Source of the DNA: Bacillota bacterium
GTDB lineage: Bacteria; Bacillota; Clostridia; Lachnospirales; Lachnospiraceae
Direction of reading: 5' to 3'
NCBI GenBank assembly: GCA_023386315.1
Contig: JAEWJZ010000025.1
Span: forward strand, 119,324-183,323
DNA: 64,000 nt
This document shows, piece by piece, positions 34,604 through 43,803 of this stretch (position 1 is the stretch's first letter; each line of letters opens with the position of its first letter). The notes beneath the pieces were generated by a model. It was not told where the DNA came from. It saw nothing but the letters and a program-made list of their open reading frames with translations, and made no database searches. The position numbers and the translations under genes are program-made.

Positions 34604-35995
34604 ATGACAGGTTTACCATTAATCTTTGTATTTATCCTGGCGATTATTCTGATGATTATGGCTATTTCCAAATTTAAGATTCATCCGTTTATCGCCATCA
34701 TGACCATCTCTTTGCTGTTAGGCCTTATAGCAGGAATACCGCTGGCGGACAAAACATTGGGAGATGGAACAAAAGTAAGCGGGCTCGCATCTGTAATCGG
34801 GGCGGGATTTTCCGGCACTTTTTCAAGTATCGGTATCGTAATTATTCTGGGTGCTTTAATTGGAACAGTCCTGGAAAAAACAGGGGCTGCACTGAAACTT
34901 GCGGATATGGTCATTAAGCTGGTGGGGAAAAATAATCCCGTTCTGGCAATGGAAATGATGGGCTGGGTCGTCTCCATCCCCGTGTTTTGCGATTCGGGAT
35001 TTGTTATTTTAAATCCAATCAGAAAAGCGCTGGTTAACAGAACTGCAGCATCATCCGTGGCAATGACTGTGGGACTTTCCTCCGGGTTATATATCTCCCA
35101 TGTATTTATTCCGCCGACACCAGGACCTATTGCTGCGGCCTCCACCCTTGGAATCGGGGAAAATCTGCTTCTTGTAATGGGAATGGGTGCATTATGTTCC
35201 ATTTTCCCCTTAATTGCAGGTTATTTCTATGCCAGATACATTGGAAAAAAGGTGAAATCAGCAGATGAAGCAGATATGGGAGAGATTGGAAAAACCTATG
35301 AAGAACTGGTTGCAGAATTTGGAAAACTGCCCAGTGGTGCCAATGCACTGGCTCCGATTGTGGTTCCAATTCTCCTGATGGCTCTTTCTTCCGCAGCTTC
35401 CATGGCAGGCATGACCGGACTTGGCGGAGATATTATTAAATTTTTAGGAACTCCTATCATTGCTTTGGCTGTTGGTACGCTTTTTAGTATTATTCAGCTC
35501 AAAGGGGCAGGAAAAATGAGTGACTTTTATGAAATCACCAATGAAACCTTAAAAACAGTGGGCCCTATTCTTTTTGTTACAGCTGCGGGCGGAGTTCTGG
35601 GAAAAGTGATTTCGTCTACAGACATGGTCAATTACATCAAGGATCATGCTTCTGTATTAAGTACCATGGGAATCTTCTTCCCCTTCCTTCTGGCAGCAAT
35701 TTTAAAGAGTGCACAGGGTTCTTCAACAGTAGCCCTGACTACAACTGCCGGTATTGTGGCGCCTCTTCTTCCCATGCTGGGTCTGGAGAGTCCAGTCAGG
35801 ATCACTTTGGCCTGCATGGCAATCGGTGCAGGAGCAATGACCGTTTCTCATGCCAATGACTCTTATTTCTGGGTAGTGACGAACTTTGGAGCAATGACGC
35901 CGGAAAAAGGATATAAGACCCAGACCATGGCAACTTTGGTTCTTGGAATAGCAGGAATACTGGAAATATTTATTCTGTCACTGATTCTTCATTAG
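34604..35995 (+). CDS. GntP-family permease (gluconate/glycerate type)
   Basis: This 463-residue polytopic transporter belongs to the GntP family (IHPFIAIMTISLLLGLIAG, FFPFLLAAILKSAQGSSTVA, SHANDSYFWVVTNF). The family moves gluconate, idonate, hydroxybutyrate or glycerate with protons. The neighbours make D-glycerate the likely substrate. The ATG at 34604 is chosen over 34538 because AAAGGGGGT is correctly placed. Confidence 0.9.
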   Translation: MTGLPLIFVFILAIILMIMAISKFKIHPFIAIMTISLLLGLIAGIPLADKTLGDGTKVSGLASVIGAGFSGTFSSIGIVIILGALIGTVLEKTGAALKLADMVIKLVGKNNPVLAMEMMGWVVSIPVFCDSGFVILNPIRKALVNRTAASSVAMTVGLSSGLYISHVFIPPTPGPIAAASTLGIGENLLLVMGMGALCSIFPLIAGYFYARYIGKKVKSADEADMGEIGKTYEELVAEFGKLPSGANALAPIVVPILLMALSSAASMAGMTGLGGDIIKFLGTPIIALAVGTLFSIIQLKGAGKMSDFYEITNETLKTVGPILFVTAAGGVLGKVISSTDMVNYIKDHASVLSTMGIFFPFLLAAILKSAQGSSTVALTTTAGIVAPLLPMLGLESPVRITLACMAIGAGAMTVSHANDSYFWVVTNFGAMTPEKGYKTQTMATLVLGIAGILEIFILSLILH

Positions 35996-36030
35996 GAATC
36001 AGGCATGAAGGGGGAAAGGAGGAACCTGAT

Positions 36031-37167
36031 ATGAAGCTGTTATTTGCATCCGATTCTTTTAAAGGAACCCTTTCCAGTGCGCAGACAATCGATCTGTTAG
36101 GTAAGGCGGCTAAGGAAATATTTGGACATTGCCAGTGGGAAGGAATTCCGGTTGCGGACGGAGGAGAAGGTACGGCAGACGCAGTAATCGCTGCTGTCAG
36201 GGGAGAAAAAGTGCCTGTGACTGTACATGGACCTCTTTTAGAGACGGTTCACACGTATTATGGCAGTCTGGATGAAAAACGGGCCATCATCGAGATGGCG
36301 GCAGCTTCAGGTCTGACATTGATACCAGAGAGTCAGAGAGATCCCCGGATCACTACCAGTTTTGGAACAGGTGAAATGATAAAGGACGCGCTAAAACGAG
36401 GGTTCACAGACATTTCCATCGCCATAGGAGGATCAGCAACAAATGATGGCGGAATGGGCTGTATGAGAGCGCTGGGAGCCCGGTTTTTAGATGATAAGGG
36501 AAATGAACTAAGCGGGACGGGTGAGGATTTAATCAGGGTCTCAGCAATTGATGTTTCCGGTCTGGATCCCAGGCTCTGCCAGGTGAAACTCACGGTTATG
36601 TGCGATGTAAACAATCCGTTATGCGGTCCGGAAGGCGCTGCATATACGTTTGGAAAGCAGAAGGGAGGGACTCCCCCTGTATTAGACCAGCTTGAGAAAG
36701 GCATGGAAAATTACAGGAATAGAATTATAGAGAAATTTGGAATCAATCCCGATGAAATCGCCGGTTCAGGAGCCGCGGGCGGTCTGGGTGCTGCACTTTG
36801 TGTATTTCTCGACGGGCAGTTAAAATCCGGTATTGAAACCGTGCTTGATTTAATTGACTTTGACTCCCGTCTGGAGGGTGTTTCTCTTGTAGTTACAGGA
36901 GAGGGGCGTGCAGACTGGCAGTCCTGTTTTGGCAAGGTGATGCAGGGGATCGGGCAAAGATGCAGAAGAAAAGGAATAGCAGCTGTTGCCCTCACCGGAT
37001 CTATGGGCCCGGGAGCGGAGAAAATTTATGATTATGGAATCCGTTCCATTATGACTACGGTTAATGGGGTTATGGAACTTAATGAAGCGTTTGAACGCGC
37101 GGAAGACTTATATTATCAGGGAGCAATTCGTATGTTCCGGTTTATTGCACTTGGGATGGAATTGTAA
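36031..37167 (+). CDS. glxK: Glycerate kinase, type 1 (GlxK/GarK)
   Basis: This 378-residue cytosolic enzyme phosphorylates glycerate, by family knowledge to 2-phosphoglycerate for this type. Characteristic stretches are MKLLFASDSFKGTLSS, IPVADGGEGTADAV, IGGSATNDGGMGCMRALGA and GSGAAGGLGAAL. It lies 35 bases after the permease and ends at a terminator. The trio regulator-permease-kinase is a complete glycerate uptake and entry module. Confidence 0.93.
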   Translation: MKLLFASDSFKGTLSSAQTIDLLGKAAKEIFGHCQWEGIPVADGGEGTADAVIAAVRGEKVPVTVHGPLLETVHTYYGSLDEKRAIIEMAAASGLTLIPESQRDPRITTSFGTGEMIKDALKRGFTDISIAIGGSATNDGGMGCMRALGARFLDDKGNELSGTGEDLIRVSAIDVSGLDPRLCQVKLTVMCDVNNPLCGPEGAAYTFGKQKGGTPPVLDQLEKGMENYRNRIIEKFGINPDEIAGSGAAGGLGAALCVFLDGQLKSGIETVLDLIDFDSRLEGVSLVVTGEGRADWQSCFGKVMQGIGQRCRRKGIAAVALTGSMGPGAEKIYDYGIRSIMTTVNGVMELNEAFERAEDLYYQGAIRMFRFIALGMEL

Positions 37168-37173
37168 GAGATG

Positions 37174-37218
37174 AAAAACGTACATGACTCAGTAAAAAGA
37201 ATCATGTACGTTTTTTTG
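37174..37218. terminator. Bidirectional terminator
   Basis: Perfect 14-bp stem AAAAACGTACATGA/TCATGTACGTTTTT with a 14-base loop and T tract. It separates the glycerate operon from the convergent chemoreceptor gene. Confidence 0.9.
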
Positions 37219-37230
37219 CTGCTGAATATT

Positions 37231-39462
37231 TTAATACTTAAAATCTGTGTTTGTTTCAAAAATCTCAGAAGACGGTCTTTCCCTGTGATCTGCCAGGCCG
37301 GATACATCTGCTGACTGGTCTTTCCCATTCTCTTTCCCATTTACCAGCTGGAATTTGCCGACCAGAGATTTTAAATTCACAGCCTGTGCAGACAATTCCT
37401 CTGAAGTCGCGGCACTTTCTTCTGAAGTCGCGGAAGTCGTCTGGACAACAGCAGAGATCTGGTCAATACCGGTTGTGATCTGTGTAACGGCTTCGGCCTG
37501 TACATTGGACGCCTCTGCAATTTCAGCGATTTTACCGGTGGAGATTTCCGCTTTTTTAACAACCACCCGGAGAGCCTGTGCTGTTTCATCAGCAATTTTT
37601 GTTCCGCTTCCAATTGCGGATATAGCATTTTCAATGAGAGCGGTGGTATTTTTAGCTGCTTCCGCTGATTTGCCTGCCAGGTTTCGCACTTCGTCAGCGA
37701 CTACAGCAAATCCCTTGCCTGCAGATCCGGCCCTCGCTGCCTCCACGGCTGCGTTGAGAGCAAGAATATTAGTTTGAAAAGCAATATCATCAATGGTTTT
37801 GATGATTTTACCAATCTCATTGGAAGTATTTGCAATCTCATTCATTGCCTCTGTCATTTCTGTCATTTTCTGATTGCTCTCGCTGATACCTATGCCTGCT
37901 TCCTGAGAAAGGATATTCGCCTCAGCTGCGTTGGCTGCATTTTGTTTGATACGTTCTGAAATTTCTGTTATTGTTGCGGACAGTTCTTCAATGGAAGAGG
38001 CCTGCTCGGTCGCTCCCTGGCTGAGTGCCTGGGAAGCATCCGCTACCTGGGAGGCGCCTGTGGATACCTGTTCGGAAGCTTCGTCAATTTCCAGAAGAGT
38101 ACTGCTTAAATTCAGGCGTATGTTATGCATTGCCTCATAAATATAACGGTATTCGCCGGTGTATTTATCCTGGCAGTCAGATTCGACTTGAAAGTTGCCC
38201 TGGCTCATTTCGCCAAGCAGATAATTAATATCCTGAATGATCCGCTTTAAATTCTGACCCATTTCCACAAATGTTTTTGATATCAGGCCAATCTCATCAT
38301 TGCTTTTGATTTCAACCTGAACATCTAAGTTACCGGCTGCAATGTTCTGGGCAGCTGCCACAACTCCATCAATCGGTTTTAATGTCCTGCGTAAAAATAT
38401 GATAACAACTGAATTAATAAAAATAAGGGACAAAACAGCCAGTACAATCATGACAATCACGCTTCTTACCACATCCTTATTCAGATCGCTTGTGTCAAGA
38501 CTGCTTGAGGCCCACCAGGTCTGGGATCCGCAGGTGATGGGGTAGTAATGCCTGGACTCCAGAGAACCGTTGGCTTTTCGTGTAGTAATGTGGAATTCCT
38601 TTTTGTTTTCCTGCATCTTCACGATCTTTGCGTATTCTGATGGGGGAATTAAGTCTTCCAGCTTTTTCCCGATATTGTCACTTGATTTACTGTCAAAAGC
38701 AATCATGTTTCCTTCCGTATAGATATCCACATACATGGATGGATACTTGGCATCAGAGGTTTTGATTCTGGAAAAATTGGATACGTTAATATCTGCCAGA
38801 ATCACACCGATTACATTGTCTCCGTTCATAATTGGATATGCAATGGTACTCATCATTGTTCCTTTGTAATCAAAAGGATCTGTGAGGTATGGAGCTTTTG
38901 TTTCCCGTGCTATCCGGTAATAATCCTGATTGGAGTATTCACTGTAAGCTCCAAGAGATTGGGCCGTGTTATTTTTTGCATTGTCACGGTCTACATATAC
39001 GGAGTAATCTTTGACTGCCGGATCGAATTGTCCGGGCTCAAAAAAAGCTCCTACTCCATATAGGGAATCATTGTTATTAAGAGCTGCCCAGGCTGAATTC
39101 GCAATATAGTTCTCCACTTCATAATTGATTTCTTTCAGCTGTGCATTGTATAGTTTGCTTTTACGGTTGATGTTTTTCCAGTCACTGGTGGCTTCCCCAC
39201 CGTTATAAACGCGGTTTAAGTAATCCTGTAAATCTTTTGCAGTGCCAGATGCATCATCGATAATAGATTGAACCATGAGACCATTCTGAGCGGCAATTCC
39301 TGTAAACTCGCCATTGATGGCTTTGGAAATTGCATTGCTGGCAAGTATGGCGGAGATTGAAATCAGTAAGGTTAAACTCATAATCAGTATGATGCCTGTG
39401 GCAATGGATGTCTTTACCGCAAGCTTCATATCATTAAAATTAATTTTTTTCTTGTTCTTCAT
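37231..39462 (-). CDS. Methyl-accepting chemotaxis protein with dCache-type sensor
   Basis: This is a 743-residue chemoreceptor. A membrane helix near residues 14-38 and another near 342-362 flank a large extracellular Cache-like sensor (for example [20 protein letters not shown]). A HAMP segment follows, then the signalling domain with the conserved hairpin [20 protein letters not shown] and [15 protein letters not shown]. The sensor type commonly binds amino acids or organic acids. It is the only gene on the minus strand between the glycerate operon and the chromate genes. It resembles the receptor at 55469. Confidence 0.93.
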   Translation of the reverse strand: MKNKKKINFNDMKLAVKTSIATGIILIMSLTLLISISAILASNAISKAINGEFTGIAAQNGLMVQSIIDDASGTAKDLQDYLNRVYNGGEATSDWKNINRKSKLYNAQLKEINYEVENYIANSAWAALNNNDSLYGVGAFFEPGQFDPAVKDYSVYVDRDNAKNNTAQSLGAYSEYSNQDYYRIARETKAPYLTDPFDYKGTMMSTIAYPIMNGDNVIGVILADINVSNFSRIKTSDAKYPSMYVDIYTEGNMIAFDSKSSDNIGKKLEDLIPPSEYAKIVKMQENKKEFHITTRKANGSLESRHYYPITCGSQTWWASSSLDTSDLNKDVVRSVIVMIVLAVLSLIFINSVVIIFLRRTLKPIDGVVAAAQNIAAGNLDVQVEIKSNDEIGLISKTFVEMGQNLKRIIQDINYLLGEMSQGNFQVESDCQDKYTGEYRYIYEAMHNIRLNLSSTLLEIDEASEQVSTGASQVADASQALSQGATEQASSIEELSATITEISERIKQNAANAAEANILSQEAGIGISESNQKMTEMTEAMNEIANTSNEIGKIIKTIDDIAFQTNILALNAAVEAARAGSAGKGFAVVADEVRNLAGKSAEAAKNTTALIENAISAIGSGTKIADETAQALRVVVKKAEISTGKIAEIAEASNVQAEAVTQITTGIDQISAVVQTTSATSEESAATSEELSAQAVNLKSLVGKFQLVNGKENGKDQSADVSGLADHRERPSSEIFETNTDFKY

Positions 39463-39795
39463 CTAAATGCTCCCTCAAATTAAATAAATAGTAAAAAAGA
39501 CTTCCCTCCTGTGCACCGGTAATATAGTGATTGCTGACATGGAAAAATTTACCAGTTATCGCATAAAAATAAACTGCATGAAATGCAGCCGAATTTTTAC
39601 CTATTTAAAAATGACCTCCTTTCCTGCCATCAGTTTCATTTTTATTAACTATCATCTATTAATCGACACAATGCGACATTTTGTTAATAGAAAATTCGTA
39701 AAAAAAGATACTGAAATTATGAGGTATGAGGGAGAATAAGATAATTACAATAGTTAAATGCATAATTGTATCATGAATATAGAGGATAAATGACT
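39463..39795. other. 333-base leader region, no gene recognised
   Basis: It is upstream of the chemoreceptor and downstream of the chromate genes, and is AT-rich. It has an AGGAGG-like ribosome binding site for the receptor and a small perfect inverted repeat CTGCAT-GAA-ATGCAG (39574-39588). A 70-codon frame on the plus strand (39527-39739) has no ribosome binding site or recognisable content and is rejected. No riboswitch class is recognised. Confidence 0.5.
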
Positions 39796-40368
39796 TTATA
39801 TACCAGGTGCAATAAGCTGAACAGCCATCTCCGCAATTCCACACAAAACCATGACGAGAATAGGATCTTTCTTTTTCTTTTGAAGGAGAAATAATGCAGC
39901 GGCAAAATAGAGAACCGGGCGCAGCTTCATATGATCAGGCAGAAAAGAGATGTTACCGGATGGAAAAACAGCTGGAAGCAGAATATCCAATCCGGCGACT
40001 GCTATCATGGATACGACAGCCGGGCGCAGGCTTTCCAGTATATTCTGGAGAATACTTAAATTCTTATATCGGTTATAGGCCCAGGATAAGAAGGTGACAA
40101 ACAGACAGGAGGGAAGAACGCAGCCCAGCGTTGCAAAAAAAGCTCCGGGTATTCCGGCGATCTGGTTTCCGACAAAGGTTGCAGAATTAACGGCAATTGG
40201 TCCAGGTGTCATCTGTGAAATGGTAATCAGATCGGTAAAATCTTTCATGGTGAGCCACTGAAAATTGTAAATAATCTGTTGCTTGATTAACGGCATGGCA
40301 GCGTAGCCGCCTCCGAAGCTGAATGCACCAATCTGAAAAAATGCCCAGAACAGTTTTAAATAAATCAT
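39796..40368 (-). CDS. Chromate transporter half-protein (ChrA family), second gene
   Basis: This 190-residue membrane protein is one half of the ChrA fold. FWAFFQIGAFSFGGGYAAMP and ITISQMTPGPIAVNSATFVG match the family motifs. Together with the preceding gene (two bases apart) it makes a two-gene transporter that by family knowledge exports chromate. In anaerobes with no chromate exposure the physiological anion is uncertain. Confidence 0.9.
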   Translation of the reverse strand: MIYLKLFWAFFQIGAFSFGGGYAAMPLIKQQIIYNFQWLTMKDFTDLITISQMTPGPIAVNSATFVGNQIAGIPGAFFATLGCVLPSCLFVTFLSWAYNRYKNLSILQNILESLRPAVVSMIAVAGLDILLPAVFPSGNISFLPDHMKLRPVLYFAAALFLLQKKKKDPILVMVLCGIAEMAVQLIAPGI

Positions 40369-40370
40369 GA

Positions 40371-40931
40371 TTATGCCTCATTTCTAAGTTTTCTGATGAT
40401 AGTCCTGCATATGCCGGCCAATGCCGCAGCCAGAATGATATAGATCACATTTACGTGATAAAAATAAGCAGCAGCAAAGGAAGCCGCCATAAGGAGGAGA
40501 AGAAGAGGGTCTTTCTGTTTTACCACATCACTTCCCATATCGTAAACAACGGAAAGAATCACGGCACCAACTCCTGCTGTCATACCGTTTAACATAGCCT
40601 GTATCATATGATTTTCTTTGAAAGCGGTGTAAAAAAAGGAGATTACGGTGAGAATAACAAAAGGCGGGATTACTGCGCCCAGCACGGCGCAAAAAACGCC
40701 GGGCAATCCGGCCAGTTTATATCCAACGACTATGGCCCCATTGACAGCAATTGCTCCTGGTGAGGACTGTGCGATCGCTACCAGGTCAAGCATTTCCTGC
40801 TGGTCAATCCAGTGAAGTTCGTCAACAAATTTCTTCTTCAGCAGTGTGACGATTACATAGCCGCCGCCAAAGGTAAAGGTACTTAAATAGATTGTAGATA
40901 AGAATATTTTAATTAGTATTTTTCTATTCAT
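40371..40931 (-). CDS. Chromate transporter half-protein (ChrA family), first gene
   Basis: This 186-residue protein repeats the half-ChrA layout (YLSTFTFGGGYVIVTLLKKK, AIAQSSPGAIAVNGAIVVGY). The ATG at 40931 follows AAGGAAATGAG and removes about 40 upstream codons that lack family similarity. The partner half starts two bases downstream. A divergent LysR gene lies beyond the small protein before it. Confidence 0.9.
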   Translation of the reverse strand: MNRKILIKIFLSTIYLSTFTFGGGYVIVTLLKKKFVDELHWIDQQEMLDLVAIAQSSPGAIAVNGAIVVGYKLAGLPGVFCAVLGAVIPPFVILTVISFFYTAFKENHMIQAMLNGMTAGVGAVILSVVYDMGSDVVKQKDPLLLLLMAASFAAAYFYHVNVIYIILAAALAGICRTIIRKLRNEA

Positions 40932-40951
40932 CTGACACTCATTTCCTTTTC

Positions 40952-41458
40952 TTAATCCGTTATAAATTCGTTCTCTTTGTCTAAGTATCTGCAGAAAATA
41001 AAGAGCCCCATTAAAATAAAAGGAGAAAAAACCGGATCTGCTTCCACAGACCACCCGCCGCCTTCAAAGCAGTGTTCCAGCCTGACAGCTACCCAGCTGT
41101 TTTCATCCATAATACAGTATTCCCGGGTGCTTCTCATGAACAGATCATAAAGTCTGTGTTCCATTGTAAATCTGATCTGATTCACAGACATTCCGCTCAG
41201 TAAAGACAGATTATCGGAGTATATGGGAATGCCGGATATAAGAGTCTGATTGAGAGAATCAGAAAGAACATAAATCCGGTCTCCGCTCATTTCTCCGCCC
41301 TGACAGCTCTTAATATCTGCATACATTTTAATTCTGCCGTCAGGAGAAAGAATGGCTTTTTTTATGGGATAATAGGGCGTTTTTAAGCAGGCCAGCTTTA
41401 CACCCGGTCTTCCGTTGTCGATCTGATAAAGTTTTCCCGCTTTTATTAAATATTTCAT
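40952..41458 (-). CDS. Uncharacterised 168-residue protein upstream of the chromate pair
   Basis: The product is mostly beta-rich with a single hydrophobic patch near the C-terminus (FSPFILMGLFIFCRYL). MKYLIKAGKLYQIDNGRPG and ILSPDGRIKMYADIK suggest a tubby/LURP-like repeat of strands, but this is only a visual impression. The ATG at 41458 has AAAGGAAG upstream. It is the first gene of the unit with the two ChrA halves, 21 bases before the first of them. Confidence 0.55.
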   Translation of the reverse strand: MKYLIKAGKLYQIDNGRPGVKLACLKTPYYPIKKAILSPDGRIKMYADIKSCQGGEMSGDRIYVLSDSLNQTLISGIPIYSDNLSLLSGMSVNQIRFTMEHRLYDLFMRSTREYCIMDENSWVAVRLEHCFEGGGWSVEADPVFSPFILMGLFIFCRYLDKENEFITD

Positions 41459-41604
41459 AGAAACTTCCTTTCGTGCAGGTTGCAAGTGCTGTTAACATGT
41501 TGTCATTTCTTCTTTTCAGTATAGCACTTGCCCGTTTATAATTAAAATAGTATAATTTTATTAATAACATATGAAATTAGCTATAATAAATCGGAGGTAT
41601 TTCT
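41459..41604. promoter_or_regulatory. Divergent promoter region between the chromate unit and lysR
   Basis: An AT-rich gap holds TATAAT boxes on the plus strand at 41537-41542 and 41551-41556. Overlapping divergent promoters under LysR control are typical of such arrangements. The exact operator is not resolved. Confidence 0.5.
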
Positions 41605-42516
41605 ATGTCGATCCGTCATCTGCGTATATTCCTCACTGTGTGTGAATGCAATAACAGTATAACCAGAGCAGCAAAAAAACTATATATGACCCAGCCGTCA
41701 GTTTCTGTAGCGATACAGGAACTGGAAAAGTATTATGGAATTATATTGTTTGACCGCATTTCCCGGAGGCTTTATCTGACTGAGGCAGGAAGACAGTTTC
41801 TGGAATATGCACAGCGCATATTTGCGCTGCTTGATGATATGGAAAAGGGCATCAGAAACTGGGATACCATCGGGGTTTTGCGTGTTGGGGCAAGCATTAC
41901 CATTGGTTCCCAGTTTATGCCAAGCTATGTGGAGAAGTTCTCCGCCATATATCCGGAAGCAGAAGTGCAGGTGTTTATAGGGACCTCCCATCAGCTGGAG
42001 CAGAAGCTTTTAAACAACGAACTGGATTTTGCGCTGGTGGAGCGTCCGGTTCATGAAAGCTCTCTTGTTGCGGAACCTTATATGGAGGACTCACTGGCTG
42101 TGATTGCTCCCGGCCGTTCTCCCTATTACCCGGGTCAGGTGCTGAAAAAAGAGGAGATAAGCGGACAGAAATTTCTTTTGCGTGAGCATGGAAGCGGGAC
42201 CAGAGAGCTGTTTGAAGAGGTGATGGAAAAGGAAGACATTACGGTTAAGCCGGTATGGGAGGGGATGAGTACAACCGCTCTGGTGAATGCAGTGATTCAT
42301 GGGCTGGGAATTGCTGTGGTTCCAAGACGTATGGTATCCGGTCCATTGGAGAAAAAACTGGTTTATCCGCTTAAGATCGAAGGGGCAGAGTTTAAAAGAT
42401 GCTTCTATATCGTTCATCATAAGGACAAGCTTTTAACAAGAACTTTTCAGGAATTTATCGATTTATGCAGATGCTATGAGCTTGATTATCCACTGCCGAA
42501 ATACAATGGACTTTAA
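41605..42516 (+). CDS. LysR-family transcriptional regulator
   Basis: This 303-residue regulator has the N-terminal winged helix (ITRAAKKLYMTQPSVSVAIQ, residues about 17-36) and a substrate-binding domain. It is divergent from the chromate-transport unit, with a 146-base gap, and is likely its regulator, sensing an anion or metabolite. It is followed by a promoter-like gap before the lyase gene. Confidence 0.9.
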   Translation: MSIRHLRIFLTVCECNNSITRAAKKLYMTQPSVSVAIQELEKYYGIILFDRISRRLYLTEAGRQFLEYAQRIFALLDDMEKGIRNWDTIGVLRVGASITIGSQFMPSYVEKFSAIYPEAEVQVFIGTSHQLEQKLLNNELDFALVERPVHESSLVAEPYMEDSLAVIAPGRSPYYPGQVLKKEEISGQKFLLREHGSGTRELFEEVMEKEDITVKPVWEGMSTTALVNAVIHGLGIAVVPRRMVSGPLEKKLVYPLKIEGAEFKRCFYIVHHKDKLLTRTFQEFIDLCRCYELDYPLPKYNGL

Positions 42517-42604
42517 AAATAAACACTAATTTATGCAACTAATTGCAGGAGTATTTAGTTATATTTACAACGACATTCTTGGATGATATAATCTGTTTCA
42601 CAAT

Positions 42605-42620
42605 ATACAAACGTTTGTAT
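42605..42620 (+). promoter_or_regulatory. Perfect 16-bp palindrome, LacI-type operator
   Basis: ATACAAACGTTTGTAT is a perfect palindrome with the central CG typical of LacI/GalR operators. It lies 114 bases before the lyase start. A LacI-family gene follows the operon, so it is the likely ligand of this site. A TATTAT box about 15-16 bases downstream of TTTGTA suggests it overlaps the promoter. Confidence 0.7.
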
Positions 42621-42733
42621 CAAAATAAAATTGTATATTATATCCAATCCGGGCTGGTAAATCATTCATATGTATTGCGCAATGCATGTGAAAATCGATT
42701 CATTACATTCTAGCATAAAAAGGAGATAAAAAA

Positions 42734-43684
42734 ATGTCTAAAGTAAAAAATTGGAAAACAATATTCCCTGCAATCTGCGTACCAATGAATGATGATTACA
42801 GCATTAATGAAGCTGAACTCAGAAAATATGTCAGCTGGCTTGCCGGCTTTGATGAAATTGAAGGTCTTGTCTGCAATGGACATACAGGAGAGATAACCGG
42901 GTTAAACAGACAGGAACGTAAAAGAGTTGTGGAAATTGTAGCAGATGAGGTAGGAGACAGACTGACAATCATTTCAGGAATCAACTGTGAAAATACAGTG
43001 GAATCCATTGAGATGGCAAAGGAAGTAAAGGAAGCTGGCGCGGACGGTATTTTACTCATGCCTCCTCATATGTGGCTGCGTTTTGGAATGCATCCGGATG
43101 CACCTTTTAACTATATTAAGGACGTGGCAGACGGTGCAGATATAGATATTATTATCCATTTATATCCGGCAATCAGCAAGGCATTTTATCCGGTTGATAC
43201 TCTGGTTAAGATGTGCAAAGAAATCGATCATGTAAAAGCAATCAAGATGGGAACCCGTGTAACTCCTTTATATGAAAATGATGTCCGGGTTCTGCGCAGG
43301 GAAGCTCCTCATGTTTCTCTCATTACATGCCATGATGAAAGCCTGATGTCTTCTCTTACATTCCCCGGCATGGATGGCGCATTAATCGGCTTTGCGGCAT
43401 GTATTCCGGAACTGATCACAGAAGCATTCAAAGCTTATAAAGCAGGAGACTTCAAAAAAATCCATGAATACGATGATAAGATATTCCCGATTTCCAGAGC
43501 GATTTACGGCGGAGGACAGCCGTCAGGAGAAGCTCATGCACGTATGAAAGAGGCGCTCTTTCAGAGAGGAATCTTTTCTTCCGCTCTGATGCGCCGTCCG
43601 GTGCTTCCGTTAACATCGGAGGAGAAAGCACAGGTATCAGAAGGCTTAAAAGGAAGCGGCTATACATCAAAAATCACTCTTTAA
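42734..43684 (+). CDS. Dihydrodipicolinate synthase/N-acetylneuraminate lyase family aldolase
   Basis: This 316-residue TIM-barrel enzyme belongs to the class I aldolase DHDPS/NAL superfamily. VCNGHTGEITGLNRQER replaces the usual GTTGE motif. IIHLYP holds the Tyr and VKAIKMGTRV the Schiff-base Lys. The divergence from DapA and the LacI-regulated context favour a catabolic aldolase or dehydratase for an oxo-acid rather than lysine synthesis. It is followed by an NRAMP-fold transporter. Confidence 0.85.
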   Translation: MSKVKNWKTIFPAICVPMNDDYSINEAELRKYVSWLAGFDEIEGLVCNGHTGEITGLNRQERKRVVEIVADEVGDRLTIISGINCENTVESIEMAKEVKEAGADGILLMPPHMWLRFGMHPDAPFNYIKDVADGADIDIIIHLYPAISKAFYPVDTLVKMCKEIDHVKAIKMGTRVTPLYENDVRVLRREAPHVSLITCHDESLMSSLTFPGMDGALIGFAACIPELITEAFKAYKAGDFKKIHEYDDKIFPISRAIYGGGQPSGEAHARMKEALFQRGIFSSALMRRPVLPLTSEEKAQVSEGLKGSGYTSKITL

Positions 43685-43745
43685 GTAATTGACACACGAA
43701 GAAGATAACAGTTTCTTATGACAGCGTAACTACATGTGTAAGAGT

Positions 43746-43784
43746 GAGGTTCCGTTTATAACGGGGTATTATAAGCGGAACCTC
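43746..43784 (+). other. 16-bp RNA hairpin just upstream of the NRAMP-fold gene
   Basis: GAGGTTCCGTTTATAA pairs with TTATAAGCGGAACCTC around a seven-base loop, with one G-U pair. There is no T tract after it, and the next gene's ribosome binding site (GGTGGAGG) begins a few bases downstream. It may protect or process the transcript, or set the ratio of lyase to transporter. Confidence 0.6.
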
Positions 43785-43803
43785 TATAGGTGGAGGTCAG
43801 TTC

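Noticed and set aside
34681..35202. 173-codon minus-strand frame opposite the GntP gene
   Set aside because: It is a mirror of the strongly supported permease gene with no independent start signal or domain.
39527..39739. 70-codon plus-strand open frame in the chemoreceptor leader
   Set aside because: No ribosome binding site and AT-driven composition; no recognisable domain.
42734..43684. Lysine-pathway dapA
   Set aside because: Altered GTTGE motif, LacI-type operator and transporter partner point to a catabolic relative rather than dihydrodipicolinate synthase.
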